Shown piece by piece: positions 7,580 to 17,033 of a stretch of 64,000 nucleotides of DNA (positions are counted from its first letter, which is position 1; each line of letters starts with the position of its first letter). This DNA comes from Balneolaceae bacterium (GTDB lineage Bacteria; Bacteroidota; Rhodothermia; Balneolales; Balneolaceae). Where the stretch lies: the NCBI GenBank assembly GCA_007693745.1, contig REDA01000039.1, forward strand, positions 186,001 to 250,000, in the 5' to 3' direction. Made by a program: the position numbers and the translations under genes. Below the pieces are notes generated by a model, which saw nothing but the letters and a program-made list of their open reading frames with translations, was not told the DNA's origin and ran no database searches.

Positions 7580-9640
7580 TCAGGATCTGTTCTCAATAAA
7601 AAAAGTATGAAGCCGGTCTGTAAAATCAACAGCAATTTCATCATAGATATCAATTCTGTTGCGGCTGAAAATCTCTTTTTCGATATATCTTGCAGCCAGT
7701 TTCCAGTCACTGAACTCCAGAATGTCAGCAAGTGCCTGTTCATAGGCTGTTTCTGATCCGCCAAATATTTCATCTATAAATAATTCAGAAGCGTCGTTCA
7801 TCCAGTCTGAAAGACCTATAATCCGCTCCGCCGCCTCAGGCTCGTCACGGGTCAGGTCAAAAATGGGCTCGGTAATATACCCATATTCATCTGTTTCAGG
7901 CTCGTCCTTATCTGTAGCAGACAACTCTTTATCATCAATATCAAGTAAGAATGGAGGCTCCTTATCCGGATCATCCCGTTCCAGAAATGACTGCCACATC
8001 GGCAGATCATCACCCGCACCTGCATCAAAATCCTCCGGTCTTTCAGGATCCGGTTCTTCAGAATCCTGCCCTGAGCTCCCGAATGCTTCTTTATCAGCTT
8101 CTCCGGCAGTCTCCTCATCATCTTCGTAATCTTCCATTTGAAGATCTTTGTCATCAACCAATGAAAATAGATCGGGTATTCCAGATTCCCTGTCCCGGGA
8201 GGAAAGTCTCAACTCATCATAAATCGTATGAACCCCATCATCACTCCCGCTTGCAATTTCATCCTCACTCTCAGAACTGTCATCAAATACAAATTTGCTG
8301 AGCAGAATATCCTGCTCCTCATTTGTCTCTTTCAGATCAGTATCCTCACCTTCATTCTCATCTTCAATCAGATCGCTGCTGCTTTCTGTAAAAACTGACT
8401 CTTCCCAAGGTGCAGTTTCATCCTGCGGCGCTGCTTCATCCATGAATTCACTGTCCTCCTGAAAATGTGTATTCAATTCATCAGCTGTTGCGGCACTGCT
8501 ATCTGTGTCTTCATTTTGGAGGGAATCCGCTTCATCTATGGAGTCAGGAGCTGCAAAATCGTCCCGTCTCACAATGTCCACGGATTCCGGAGTCGTACTC
8601 GCATCATTATGCTCTCTATCGCTTCCTGCGCTTTCCTGGCTGATTCCTTCACTCTCGTTTATATACTCTGTCAGAGGTTCATCAGGTTCCCTCTCCGGGG
8701 TTTTTGATAGCTGATCTTCATCGATATCATCATTTTCCCGGTAGAGTGAGAGAACAGTTTCTTCACTCTCTGAAGGAGCGTCTGGTTCCATTTTATCTGC
8801 TGGGGAATCCATCTCATCCATCAATTCATGATCATCCGGTTCCGCCTCATCAGTCACAGAATTTATTTCATCCGGCTGCTCAAACAGATTTTGCTGAGGC
8901 TCACCGTAGCCCTCTACCTGAATCAGGCCGGGAGAACTGAGTATTTCAATAAAAACTCTCTCACCTACTGTTTCACCTTTATCTTCAAACACTTTTGAAT
9001 AGCTGTAAAAGCCCCGCTCTTCAAAAAAGAGCTGCACAAGACGGGTATTTACTTCAGATCCGGATAACTCGAACAGAGGCCTGATGAGTGCGAGCCAGTT
9101 TAGAGGATTGTAGCCGGCGGTCAATTTTTCATCAATCGTTCTCAGAATACGCTCTGCTTCAACCCTTGAAAGTTCACTCCTCTGCTTCTTCTCCAAATAT
9201 CTCAGTAATGCCCATGCAAGATAACTGTTAATGGTGATACGTGATGCTCTGTGAATGAGCAGATCTATTCCGGCTGAGTCATCTTCCTCAAAAAGAAAAT
9301 CGGTTATAGCCCGGCAAGGACGAATAATTAACTGAACACAATCGGTCAAAGATCTGTTGAGAATGAAATTCGATTTACCCGCTGGCAGAACAAGATACTC
9401 CTTGGCTGAATTCTTAAATTGTGACCAGTTGACCGCCATTGTTTCACCCGAAAGTTCAGCCCAGTCAGATTCAGGGATCTCAATTGAGTTACTGAATTGT
9501 ATAAAAAGCTGATTGGAAATTTGCCTCAACAGAAACGGAGGAAGATTGAGCGCCTCCAAATCATTCAGCGAATAAACGTCCTTATCTGCAGGCAACTTTT
9601 TCAGCAGGGTCTGTGTCAGGTTTTCTATACTTTTTTCCAT
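7580..9640 (-). CDS. Unknown acidic protein: two folded ends joined by a 350-residue Asp/Glu/Ser-rich linker
   Basis: I do not recognise this 686-residue protein. Residues 1-245 look like a folded, mostly helical domain (LLRQISNQLFIQFSN, INSYLAWALLRYLEKK, YNPLNWLALIRPLFEL). Residues 250-600 are low-complexity and very rich in Asp, Glu and Ser, with few aromatics, so probably disordered. Residues 602-686 form a second compact helical domain (LADILEFSDWKLAARYIEKEIF). There is no signal peptide or membrane helix, so it is cytosolic. The frame is intact throughout, with no sign of frameshift. It heads a minus-strand operon, 17 bp before the carboxyltransferase gene, with rarA after that. A large acidic linker could bind basic proteins or act as a spacer; both are speculation. 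Confidence 0.8.
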   Translation of the reverse strand: MEKSIENLTQTLLKKLPADKDVYSLNDLEALNLPPFLLRQISNQLFIQFSNSIEIPESDWAELSGETMAVNWSQFKNSAKEYLVLPAGKSNFILNRSLTDCVQLIIRPCRAITDFLFEEDDSAGIDLLIHRASRITINSYLAWALLRYLEKKQRSELSRVEAERILRTIDEKLTAGYNPLNWLALIRPLFELSGSEVNTRLVQLFFEERGFYSYSKVFEDKGETVGERVFIEILSSPGLIQVEGYGEPQQNLFEQPDEINSVTDEAEPDDHELMDEMDSPADKMEPDAPSESEETVLSLYRENDDIDEDQLSKTPEREPDEPLTEYINESEGISQESAGSDREHNDASTTPESVDIVRRDDFAAPDSIDEADSLQNEDTDSSAATADELNTHFQEDSEFMDEAAPQDETAPWEESVFTESSSDLIEDENEGEDTDLKETNEEQDILLSKFVFDDSSESEDEIASGSDDGVHTIYDELRLSSRDRESGIPDLFSLVDDKDLQMEDYEDDEETAGEADKEAFGSSGQDSEEPDPERPEDFDAGAGDDLPMWQSFLERDDPDKEPPFLLDIDDKELSATDKDEPETDEYGYITEPIFDLTRDEPEAAERIIGLSDWMNDASELFIDEIFGGSETAYEQALADILEFSDWKLAARYIEKEIFSRNRIDIYDEIAVDFTDRLHTFFIENRS

Positions 9641-9782
9641 GAAATCTGTAACAAAGAAGTCCGTTGAGATTGAATAAAATTGGCCTTGGCTCTCAATTTA
9701 TCACATTTAAAGTTTCTGAAAAAACAGAGATATTGGTCAGCCGTCCTTTTTTTTTGATCCATCAGAAGCTACCTTTACCCAT

Positions 9783-10406
9783 ATGATTGAATTAAGAGTA
9801 CATTCACTGTCAAAACAGTACGGATCCAACCGCGTTCTATCCGGAATCAGTTTTAGCAGTAATAAAAAGACGATTGGTATTGCAGGATCCAATGGCGCCG
9901 GGAAGTCCACACTTTTGCTCTGTCTTGCAGGATTGTTAAAGCCTAGCTCTGGCAGCTACGAGTGGTTCATTGACAGTGAAAACGTATCTAATTACAATTT
10001 AAATCATAAATTGGGATTTCTTGCACCCTACATTGAGTTATACGAAGAACTTACGGGTATGGAAAATCTTCAATTCCTTGCCGACGCCAGACACCTTCCG
10101 GAAGGGGCGGTTGCAGATGCCGTTGAGCTCGCTGAGGCGACTCTGTTTATTCACCAAAGCTACGGATCCCTCTCTACCGGTCAGCGCCAGCGCGTCAAAA
10201 TGGCAGCAACCCTGCTGCACGAACCTGTGGTTTTGATGCTGGATGAACCCGGCTCAAACCTTGATCAAAAAGGAACAGACACACTTGGCAGGGTGATCCA
10301 TCAGCATACAGAAAAAGGCGGATTAGTCATTCTGGCTTCCAACCAGGCAATGGAATTGAGTTTATGTGAACAGATAATTGACTTAAACAGCTACAGACGT
10401 GTATGA
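9783..10406 (+). CDS. ABC transporter ATP-binding protein (possibly CcmA-like)
   Basis: Single ABC ATPase of 207 residues. Walker A is GSNGAGKST (34-42), the Q-loop region follows LNHKLGFLAPY, the signature is LSTGQRQRVKMA and Walker B is VLMLDEPGSNLD, followed by a switch-region NQ in LASNQAM where a His is usual. No permease is next to it. The short length and the lone ATPase layout resemble the heme exporter ATPase CcmA, and ccmC-D-E-F in this window lack ccmA and ccmB, but that link is only a guess. Its stop overlaps the next gene's start by 4 bases (ATGA), so the two are coupled. It is divergent from the acidic-protein operon across 142 bp. Confidence 0.85.
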   Translation: MIELRVHSLSKQYGSNRVLSGISFSSNKKTIGIAGSNGAGKSTLLLCLAGLLKPSSGSYEWFIDSENVSNYNLNHKLGFLAPYIELYEELTGMENLQFLADARHLPEGAVADAVELAEATLFIHQSYGSLSTGQRQRVKMAATLLHEPVVLMLDEPGSNLDQKGTDTLGRVIHQHTEKGGLVILASNQAMELSLCEQIIDLNSYRRV

Positions 10407-11512
10407 CACTATTTTCAGAAAATGACCTCAGACTTGCCGAACAGCTGACCCTCCATAGTATAGAGCTTCAGGAGGGTGACAATGTGATGATCCAGCTTGT
10501 AGGTTTAAATGGAATTGGTCTTGTGAGGGCTCTGGCTAACAGACTGCGTGATCAGGGCGCCCATCCTTTTATTCGTATTGAGGATTCCGCTACCCAGCAG
10601 ATCCTGCTTGAAAAGGGAGATGGTGAATTCTGGGAAAATCAGGCTGATGCGGATCAACTCCCTTTGATGAAAAAAATGGATGCCTTCATCGGAATTCGCG
10701 CTGCTGAAAATATCTATGAATACTCCGGGGTATCCGGAAAAGCGAATGAAGACTATTCAAAATTTTTCCTCAATCCTGTTCATTTCAAACAGCGTGTTGA
10801 GCATACCCGCTGGGTTGTTCTGAGATACCCCTCACCGGCCTTTGCGATGAATGCCAGGATGTCAACGGACCGGTTCATCGATTTTTATTACAACGCGTGC
10901 CTTCTGAATTACACAAGGCTTGAAGAGGCTATGAAGCCACTCGAAAAAATGCTCAGAGAAACAGACATTATACACTTGAAAGGAGAAGGAACGGATATCC
11001 GGTTCTCAGTTAAGGGGCAAAACTGGATACCCTGTTTCGGAAAACGGAATATCCCGGATGGTGAGCTTTTTTCTTCACCATTGATCGATTCCGTGAATGG
11101 TGAGATTACCTATGCACCCTCAGTTTATCAGGGAAAACCCTTCGAATTTGTAAAACTTCGAGTCAAAGATGGGATTGTCACAGAGTTTGACTCCTCCAAT
11201 AATGATGCACTTAATGAGATTCTGGAAACCGACGACGGGGCAAAACGATTTGGTGAATTTAGTTTTGGATTGAATCCGGTAATTGAATCTCCGATGTACG
11301 ATATCCTTTTTGATGAGAAGATATACGGATCCAACCACCTGACATTAGGCAAGGACTACGCCATTGCAGCCAACGGCAACAGTAGTAATATTCACTGGGA
11401 TCTGGTCTGTATCGGTGCGGATGTCCTGCTGGATGGTGAATTAGTGCGTAAGGGTCGTCTTTTCATCAAAGAAGAATTAAAAGGTTTGAACCCTGATTCA
11501 CTTTTGCTTTAA
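10403..11512 (+). CDS. M29 family aminopeptidase
   Basis: Cytosolic metal-dependent aminopeptidase of the M29 (AmpS/AmpT, aminopeptidase II) family, 369 residues, close to the normal length. The metal ligands fall in the expected order: glutamate in NIPDGELFSSP, glutamate in GEFSFGLNP, histidine in GSNHLTLG and the H-x-D of NIHWDLVC. The N-terminal dimerisation domain (ELQEGDNVMIQ, LVRALANRLRDQGAHPF) is also present. The start overlaps the preceding ABC ATPase stop (ATGA). It is convergent with clpB, 27 bp away, without an obvious terminator. Confidence 0.9.
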   Translation: MTLFSENDLRLAEQLTLHSIELQEGDNVMIQLVGLNGIGLVRALANRLRDQGAHPFIRIEDSATQQILLEKGDGEFWENQADADQLPLMKKMDAFIGIRAAENIYEYSGVSGKANEDYSKFFLNPVHFKQRVEHTRWVVLRYPSPAFAMNARMSTDRFIDFYYNACLLNYTRLEEAMKPLEKMLRETDIIHLKGEGTDIRFSVKGQNWIPCFGKRNIPDGELFSSPLIDSVNGEITYAPSVYQGKPFEFVKLRVKDGIVTEFDSSNNDALNEILETDDGAKRFGEFSFGLNPVIESPMYDILFDEKIYGSNHLTLGKDYAIAANGNSSNIHWDLVCIGADVLLDGELVRKGRLFIKEELKGLNPDSLLL

Positions 11513-11539
11513 ACGATCCATTTTATAACTCCAGCCGCG

Positions 11540-14179
11540 TTACTCTTCTGCCCAGGCACCGGCATCGCTGTAAACTTCTGCAAACTGCAGGGAGTCTCCA
11601 TCTTTGCTGATGGTCGCCTCATATTCTATTCCCGATGATTCCTCTACCCTCATGATCATCTGTTTGGCCAGCTGATTCACGATCTGTGTCTGAATGACCC
11701 GTTTTAAAGGACGAGCCCCGTAGACCGGATCATAACCGCGAACTGCAAGCCAGTCTTTTACTTTATCTGAGACAATGAGCCTGATTTTATTTTTGGCAAG
11801 CAGTTTATCCAGCCGTTTAAGCTGGATATCCACGATCATACGGATATGATTCTGATCGAGAGGATGAAAGATGACCACATCATCAATTCTGTTTAAAAAC
11901 TCCGGTCGAATCGCTCTTTTAAGCTGTTCCAGTAACTGATTCTGCAGGGATCGATAGGTTGAATCGTCCATCGCTCCTCCGCTTTTTTCAATCTGCTCAG
12001 AGATCAGATGAGACCCGATGTTGCTGGTCATGATAACAATAGTATTGGTAAAATTTACCGTCACACCTTTATTGTCGGTGAGCCTGCCATCGTCAAGCAG
12101 CTGAAGCAGGATATTAAATGCATCCGGATGTGCTTTTTCAATCTCATCCAGCAGAATTACAGAATATGGCTTCCTTCGCACAGCCTCCGTCAGCTGCCCC
12201 CCCTCCTCATAACCAACATATCCCGGAGGTGCACCAATTAATCGGCTTACAGAGTGCTTTTCCATGTATTCACTCATATCAATGCGAATCATGGCATTTT
12301 CATCATTAAAGAGAAAATCGGCAAGAGTGCGTGCAAGTTCAGTTTTCCCCACCCCTGTGGAACCAAGAAACATAAAAGAACCAATTGGCCTGTTTTCATC
12401 CTGTAAGCCTGCCCTGGCCCTTCTTACTGCATTTGACACGGATTCAATGGCCTGATTCTGTCCGATCACACGATTGTGAAGAACCTCTTCCAATAGCAGC
12501 AGTTTTTCTCGTTCGCTCGAGAGCATCTTGCTCACCGGAATCCCGGTCCATCGTGAAACAATATCTGCAATCTCATCTGCTTCCACCTGTTCTTTCAGCA
12601 AAGACCGCTCTTGCTGAATTTCACTCAACTCATTTTTTGTCTTTTCGAGTTCTTTTTCGAGCTCAACTATGGTACCGTAGCGTAATTCGGCAACCTTCTC
12701 ATACATGCCTTCTCTCTCTGCTTTATCCGACTGATTTCTGGCGGTTTCTATGGCCTGTTTCATTTCCCTCGTTTTCTGTATCAGCCCTTTTTCAAGATCC
12801 CATTGCGCCTGCATCGACTTTCGCCTTTCATTCAGATCGGCAAGTTCCTTTTCATTGGATTTCAGTTTAGCGTCTTCCTTTTCTCTTTTCAGCGCTTCAC
12901 GTTCGATCTCCAGTTGTCTGATCTGACGCTCAATACTGTCGAGTTCTTCAGGCATGGAATCGATCTGAAGCCGAAGCCTCGATGCGGCTTCATCTATCAA
13001 ATCGATCGCTTTATCCGGTAAAAACCTGTCTGAGATATAACGGTGTGAGAGTTCAGCAGCCGCTACGATAGCCGAATCAGTAATTCTGACGCCATGATGA
13101 AGCTCATATCTCTCCTGTAAGCCCCGCAAAATTGAAACTGTGTCCTCAACAGTCGGCTCTCCGACAAAAACTGTCTGTAACCGGCGCTCTAAGGCCTTGT
13201 CTTTTTCAATGTATTTTCTGTACTCGGTTAATGTGGTCGCACCAATGGCATGCATCTCTCCTCTTGCAAGAGATGGTTTTAATATATTAGCTGCATCCAT
13301 CGAACCTTCACTTGCCCCCGCACCCACAAGAGTATGGATTTCGTCGATAAAGAGTATCAGCTGCCCATCTGAATCAGTGACCTCTTTTACAACAGCTTTC
13401 AACCTCTCCTCAAACTCCCCTCTGAATTTGGTGCCGGCAAGCAATGAACCCATATCAAGTGCGACTACCTGTTTGGATTTTAATCCTTCCGGTACATCTC
13501 CGCGAACAATCCTCAATGCCAACCCCTCAGCGATGGCTGTCTTTCCGACACCCGGTTCACCGATCAATACCGGATTATTCTTTGTACGTCTCGACAATAT
13601 CTGCATTACACGGCGAATCTCCTGATCCCGGCCTATCACAGGATCGAGTTTATTTCTTTCAGCGAGCTCATTCAGATTTTTTGCATATTTTTTCAACGCT
13701 TCATATCTGCTCTCTGCATTTGGATCGTCCACTTTCTGAGACCCTCTCACCTCTTTTAACACTTGTAATATACCCTTCTTTGTCACCCCTTCATCTTTCA
13801 GAAACCCCCCGGCATCAGCCCCTGACAAGAGAAGCGCAATGAGTATGTGCTCTGAACTGATGTACTCATCCCCGAGCTGGTCCGCTTCCTTCTGTGCTTT
13901 ATCAAACAGCTCCTTGGACTGATTTGAAAGATATTGCCCGGATACTGATGCCCCTTTTACAACAGGAAATCTGGAGATAGACTGATCCAGTTTTTCTATT
14001 AAACCTCCTACATTCACACCAATCTTCTTGAGAATGTTTACTGTTACATTCTCACTGTCACTGAGTAAAGCTTTCAAAACATGCGCAGGCTCAACAGCCT
14101 GATGATTGTCATTCTGTGCAATTTCAATCGCTTTTTGAACAGCCTCCTGTGCTTTAATGGTATATTTATTGAAATTCAT
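11540..14179 (-). CDS. clpB: ATP-dependent disaggregase ClpB
   Basis: Hexameric Hsp100 disaggregase that works with the DnaK system to rescue aggregated protein after heat stress. Full length at 879 residues: two Clp N-terminal repeats (1-145), NBD1 with Walker [10 protein letters not shown] (207-215) and Walker B ILFIDEIH, the coiled-coil middle domain (about 405-530, very rich in Glu/Lys/Arg), which separates ClpB from ClpA/ClpC, then NBD2 with Walker [10 protein letters not shown] (606-614) and [10 protein letters not shown]. The start is supported by a good ribosome-binding site, GAGGAAAG, 3 bases before the ATG. Other chaperone and protease genes on the same strand follow upstream (cbpA, htrA, hsp20). 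No CIRCE-type inverted repeat is visible upstream. Confidence 0.98.
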   Translation of the reverse strand: MNFNKYTIKAQEAVQKAIEIAQNDNHQAVEPAHVLKALLSDSENVTVNILKKIGVNVGGLIEKLDQSISRFPVVKGASVSGQYLSNQSKELFDKAQKEADQLGDEYISSEHILIALLLSGADAGGFLKDEGVTKKGILQVLKEVRGSQKVDDPNAESRYEALKKYAKNLNELAERNKLDPVIGRDQEIRRVMQILSRRTKNNPVLIGEPGVGKTAIAEGLALRIVRGDVPEGLKSKQVVALDMGSLLAGTKFRGEFEERLKAVVKEVTDSDGQLILFIDEIHTLVGAGASEGSMDAANILKPSLARGEMHAIGATTLTEYRKYIEKDKALERRLQTVFVGEPTVEDTVSILRGLQERYELHHGVRITDSAIVAAAELSHRYISDRFLPDKAIDLIDEAASRLRLQIDSMPEELDSIERQIRQLEIEREALKREKEDAKLKSNEKELADLNERRKSMQAQWDLEKGLIQKTREMKQAIETARNQSDKAEREGMYEKVAELRYGTIVELEKELEKTKNELSEIQQERSLLKEQVEADEIADIVSRWTGIPVSKMLSSEREKLLLLEEVLHNRVIGQNQAIESVSNAVRRARAGLQDENRPIGSFMFLGSTGVGKTELARTLADFLFNDENAMIRIDMSEYMEKHSVSRLIGAPPGYVGYEEGGQLTEAVRRKPYSVILLDEIEKAHPDAFNILLQLLDDGRLTDNKGVTVNFTNTIVIMTSNIGSHLISEQIEKSGGAMDDSTYRSLQNQLLEQLKRAIRPEFLNRIDDVVIFHPLDQNHIRMIVDIQLKRLDKLLAKNKIRLIVSDKVKDWLAVRGYDPVYGARPLKRVIQTQIVNQLAKQMIMRVEESSGIEYEATISKDGDSLQFAEVYSDAGAWAEE

Positions 14180-14530
14180 GCCTTTCCTCTTTTAAGTTCT
14201 GTAGTGCAATTCGTAAGCAGTCTCAGGTTTATGTGTATATCTTGTCCAATACATCAGAATCCCGGATGAAAGTATGTCTCATGCAGAAACCGGCTCAATT
14301 CTCCTGGTAATGAAGATCAAATCACTGCATAATAGAGCAGTCACCAAGGCCATCTATAAAACAATAATTTGATAAGCTCTGTTCACCTTATAACTTTCAC
14401 GGTTTAGATGAAACTTGGCTAAAATTATTCCTTTATTCAGTTATATGCCGTAATTACAGAGTAAGGAAGCATCAGATAGTCAAAAGCATGTCAGACGGGC
14501 AAAGGTGACAGGTAACATGACATATTGGAT
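14180..14530. other. Intergenic stretch upstream of clpB
   Basis: About 350 bp without a supported gene between the clpB start and the terminator at 14531. It should hold the clpB promoter; I cannot identify a clear promoter or heat-shock operator. No ORF here has family features. Confidence 0.5.
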
Positions 14531-14574
14531 AAAAAAATCCGGTTGAATCTCACATATAGTGGAATCAACCGGAT
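14531..14574 (-). terminator. Intrinsic terminator for the small secreted protein gene
   Basis: Read on the minus strand: stem ATCCGGTTGA / TCAACCGGAT (10 bp) followed by seven T (bases 14531-14537 are A on the + strand). It lies 89 bp beyond the stop of the minus-strand gene at 14663 and separates it from clpB. Confidence 0.75.
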
Positions 14575-14662
14575 CAGATTGGGTGGGTTTCAGTTTTATT
14601 TTTTAAAACTGCTCCATAGATTTGCACATGTCCAAATCAGATGAATCGGACAGGTAATGGAT

Positions 14663-15133
14663 TTAATAGTAGGTTGATGTGAATTGCTCATTCTGGATCT
14701 TATCCTGTAAATAGAAGAAGATTCCGTTTTGATGCCTGTAATCCAGTATGGACAACAGTTGTTCAGGTGCATCAAACTCACCCGGATTCCTGTAATAGGC
14801 CAAAGCCAGAAATGCTCTGTAGCGAAGTGAGTGGGTCGCACCTTCCAATGCTACTGAATAGAGCTTTTCCGTAACTGTCTCTGAATTAAACTCCGGATAG
14901 GCAATTTTAAAATTCAGGGCGTTATAAATTGAAGCTTCAACCACTCCTTTTACTTCTGAATCGAGTCCGCTGATCAGCCCCGCTTCAAAACGATTAAAGA
15001 GTACGTCAGTAGTTGCTTGCTGTGTAACTACTGTTGAGTCGCTGCCTGTCAGATGAAGTGCAGAGACCTCTTCTGAAATTGCACCTGCAGTAAACAGGAT
15101 GACTATTGTGGTTACAAAGTATATAGCTTTCAT
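14663..15133 (-). CDS. Small secreted protein of unknown function
   Basis: 156 residues with an N-terminal signal peptide (about 1-20, MKAIYFVTTIVILFTAGAIS). The mature part begins with a Thr/Ser-rich stretch and then has helix pairs such as VVEASIYNALNFKI, VTEKLYSVALEGATHSLRYRAFLALAYYRN and QLLSILDYRHQNG, which hint at a short helical-repeat fold. I do not recognise a family. It has its own terminator (14531-14574) and a long upstream region carrying CG-centred palindromes, so it may be separately regulated. Being flanked by clpB and a DnaJ-like gene suggests, but does not show, a stress role. Confidence 0.75.
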   Translation of the reverse strand: MKAIYFVTTIVILFTAGAISEEVSALHLTGSDSTVVTQQATTDVLFNRFEAGLISGLDSEVKGVVEASIYNALNFKIAYPEFNSETVTEKLYSVALEGATHSLRYRAFLALAYYRNPGEFDAPEQLLSILDYRHQNGIFFYLQDKIQNEQFTSTYY

Positions 15134-15286
15134 TGTATCTGTGTTTGTTTTTTTTGATTTGTAGTAACTGATGCTTTATCAGTACAAACACAAGTTAAGC
15201 CCTCCCCTCGCTGTCTATCAAGTTATCATCAATTAATTTTTCCACAATCATCAATGATAATAGTGCCAATTTTTCACATATTTTAA

Positions 15287-15302
15287 TTGGAAACGCTTTC
15301 AA
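15287..15302. promoter_or_regulatory. LacI/CRE-like operator TTGGAAACGCTTTCAA
   Basis: A near-palindromic 16-bp site that fits the general LacI/GalR-type pattern WTGNAANCGNWNNCWW, 154 bp upstream of the secreted protein start. Two further AGCGCT-centred sites lie within 190 bp. No cognate regulator is seen in the window. Confidence 0.35.
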
Positions 15303-15827
15303 TAATGATTCATTAACATTTACGTAACATTCCCAGATTGATCATATTTTTTTACACTGATTTACTTATTAAAAAAGCGGTTTTTTTTTAACTAAATGAT
15401 GGTAGCGCTTTTTATAAAAAGAACCGGACTCATGACAAAGATTCATTCCATTAGTTAAAAAAAAGACACAAAAAGCGCTTCTCAGGCTGATTTATCAATG
15501 AGAAATCATTGAATGACATGAAAAAATATGGGGTTTTTGAGAGCGAAATGAATTGACTATGTCGCTATCCCAAATGCGATGAAGATTCAAGGGTTGGCCC
15601 ATCCATCCAAACCGACGCAAATACAAGGGATCTGCTACAGTATGGGATACAACCGTTCTCTTGCAAGTGATGAAAGGTGATATACTGCTATTTCGCCGGT
15701 CACATAATGGCCAATTGCCCTATTCAAAAGAAATTTTCTCACCTGTGGTAGTAAATAACAGCAGAGTCGATAAAAAGATCGAACTGATCATATTTTCCGG
15801 TTTAATTTGTTTTGATTTCCATCGAAA

Positions 15828-15846
15828 TAAAAATCTCCCGGGAGAT
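15828..15846 (-). terminator. Weak terminator candidate downstream of the DnaJ-like gene
   Basis: On the minus strand, the palindrome ATCTCCCGGGAGAT is followed by TTTTATTT, 39 bp beyond the DnaJ-like stop codon. The loop is tight, so efficiency is doubtful. Confidence 0.35.
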
Positions 15847-15884
15847 ATATGTGGGGAATCCTGATAAAAAAATTCCGGATATCC

Positions 15885-16862
15885 TCATTTCAAATCGCGC
15901 TCATAGGCAAGCTTCCTGAAAAGTTCTTTCTCTTTGGCATTTAACGTCCCGGGCAGTTCAATTTCTCCTTTTAGGAAATAATCCCCCCTGTTTTCCGGAT
16001 TTTCCAATTCGGGCAGCCCTCGACCGGCAAGCCGGAACACCTTTCCGTTGGGTGTTTCCGGGGGAATATTTAGTTTAATTTTCCCTTGTAACGTTTGTGC
16101 CGTTACTTGCCCGCCAAGCACCGCTTTGTAGAGATCCAGCGGGAAAGTTTGATGAATATTCAGCCCTTTACGTTCAACCCCCTCCGGCTCTGTAATTCTG
16201 ATTTTCAAATAGAGATCACCTTTCGATATATCACCCTCTCCCTTTCCTTTCAGCTTCAGGCGCTTCCCATCTTCAATTCCGGCCGGTATCTTGATTTTGA
16301 CCCTTTCGCCGTTCACCCTTAACTGTTTTTCGGTGCCTTCAAAGAGATCTTTCAAATCAACAGATATCTCCGCTTCACTATCTCTTGGAGTCTTCGATTT
16401 TCGGGTCGCCGTTCGGTGTTGCCGGGTTTGCTGCTGGCTGCCCGAGAATGGATCAGCCCCTCCAAACAGGGTTTCAAAAAAACTCGAAAACGGGCTCCCA
16501 CCGCTTCTCCCCTGCTGCGAACCCGGGGCTCCGCCAAACATGTCATCCATGTTGATATGGACCCGCTGACCCTGCCCGCCTTGACGTGCATACTGTCCCC
16601 AGTTGAAGTCATCTGCCCCGGCTCCGGCCTGCTCATATCGTTTCCAGTCGGATCCGACCTTGTCGTACAACTTCCGCTTCTCCGGATCTTTTAACACTTC
16701 ATACGCTTCGCCGATCTCCTTAAACTTTTTTTCAGCACGCTTGTTTCCCGGGTTTTTATCCGGATGAAATTTTGCCGCCTGCTTTCTGTACTTCTTCCGG
16801 ATCTCCTCCTGTGAAGCATCGCGGGCTACTCCTAAAGTTTGATAATAATCCTTGTATTCCAT
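15885..16862 (-). CDS. CbpA-type DnaJ co-chaperone (no zinc finger)
   Basis: Hsp40 co-chaperone that stimulates DnaK. The start is set at 16862 ([12 protein letters not shown]), where J-domains begin; an in-frame ATG 12 codons upstream would add an unlikely leader. The 325 residues comprise a J-domain with the HPD triad (KFHPDKNPG), a Gly/Phe-rich region ([20 protein letters not shown]) and two beta-barrel substrate domains. The four CXXCXGXG zinc motifs of true DnaJ are absent, so this is the CbpA class. HtrA lies upstream and clpB downstream on the same strand. The ribosome-binding stretch AAAAAGG lies unusually close to this ATG, which leaves the start slightly uncertain. Confidence 0.9.
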   Translation of the reverse strand: MEYKDYYQTLGVARDASQEEIRKKYRKQAAKFHPDKNPGNKRAEKKFKEIGEAYEVLKDPEKRKLYDKVGSDWKRYEQAGAGADDFNWGQYARQGGQGQRVHINMDDMFGGAPGSQQGRSGGSPFSSFFETLFGGADPFSGSQQQTRQHRTATRKSKTPRDSEAEISVDLKDLFEGTEKQLRVNGERVKIKIPAGIEDGKRLKLKGKGEGDISKGDLYLKIRITEPEGVERKGLNIHQTFPLDLYKAVLGGQVTAQTLQGKIKLNIPPETPNGKVFRLAGRGLPELENPENRGDYFLKGEIELPGTLNAKEKELFRKLAYERDLK

Positions 16863-16967
16863 CCTTTTTTTCAAAAAAATAAGCAAATGGCATGCCATCG
16901 GCTATTTAATTGCGATTTTGGCAGGGATATAAGATTGCCAGCACCAAAATCAATTCACGCTGATTCC

Positions 16968-17005
16968 AAAAAAAAAGCCCCTGCGGATTTCACCGCAGAG
17001 GCTTT
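16968..17005 (-). terminator. Intrinsic terminator of htrA
   Basis: On the minus strand, a stem of about 12 bp (AAGCCtCTGCGG with CCGCAGgGGCTT, loop TGAAAT) is followed by nine T (16968-16976). It starts 29 bp after the htrA stop, so htrA and the DnaJ-like gene are separate transcription units. Confidence 0.85.
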
Positions 17006-17033
17006 CAACCTTAACCATAACCACATGGTATAT

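Larger units (their letters stand above)
15134..15884. other. 750-bp gene-poor region with inverted repeats and operator-like sites
   Basis: No convincing gene. The first 350 bp are AT-rich and hold several palindromic sites (15287-15302, 15404-15409, 15473-15480) plus an inverted repeat, TTTTTTTTAACTAA at about 15382-15395 against TTAGTTAAAAAAAA at about 15453-15466. A TTG-initiated frame of 67 codons at 15661-15864 has no recognisable features and no ribosome-binding site; I do not call it. Part of the region must be the promoter of the secreted protein gene at 15133. The rest may be a decayed gene or contain an unannotated RNA. Confidence 0.5.

Noticed and set aside
15661-15864. TTG-initiated frame of 67 codons in the gene-poor region
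   Set aside because: No ribosome-binding site, no signal or domain features, and a rare start codon; more likely chance or a remnant.
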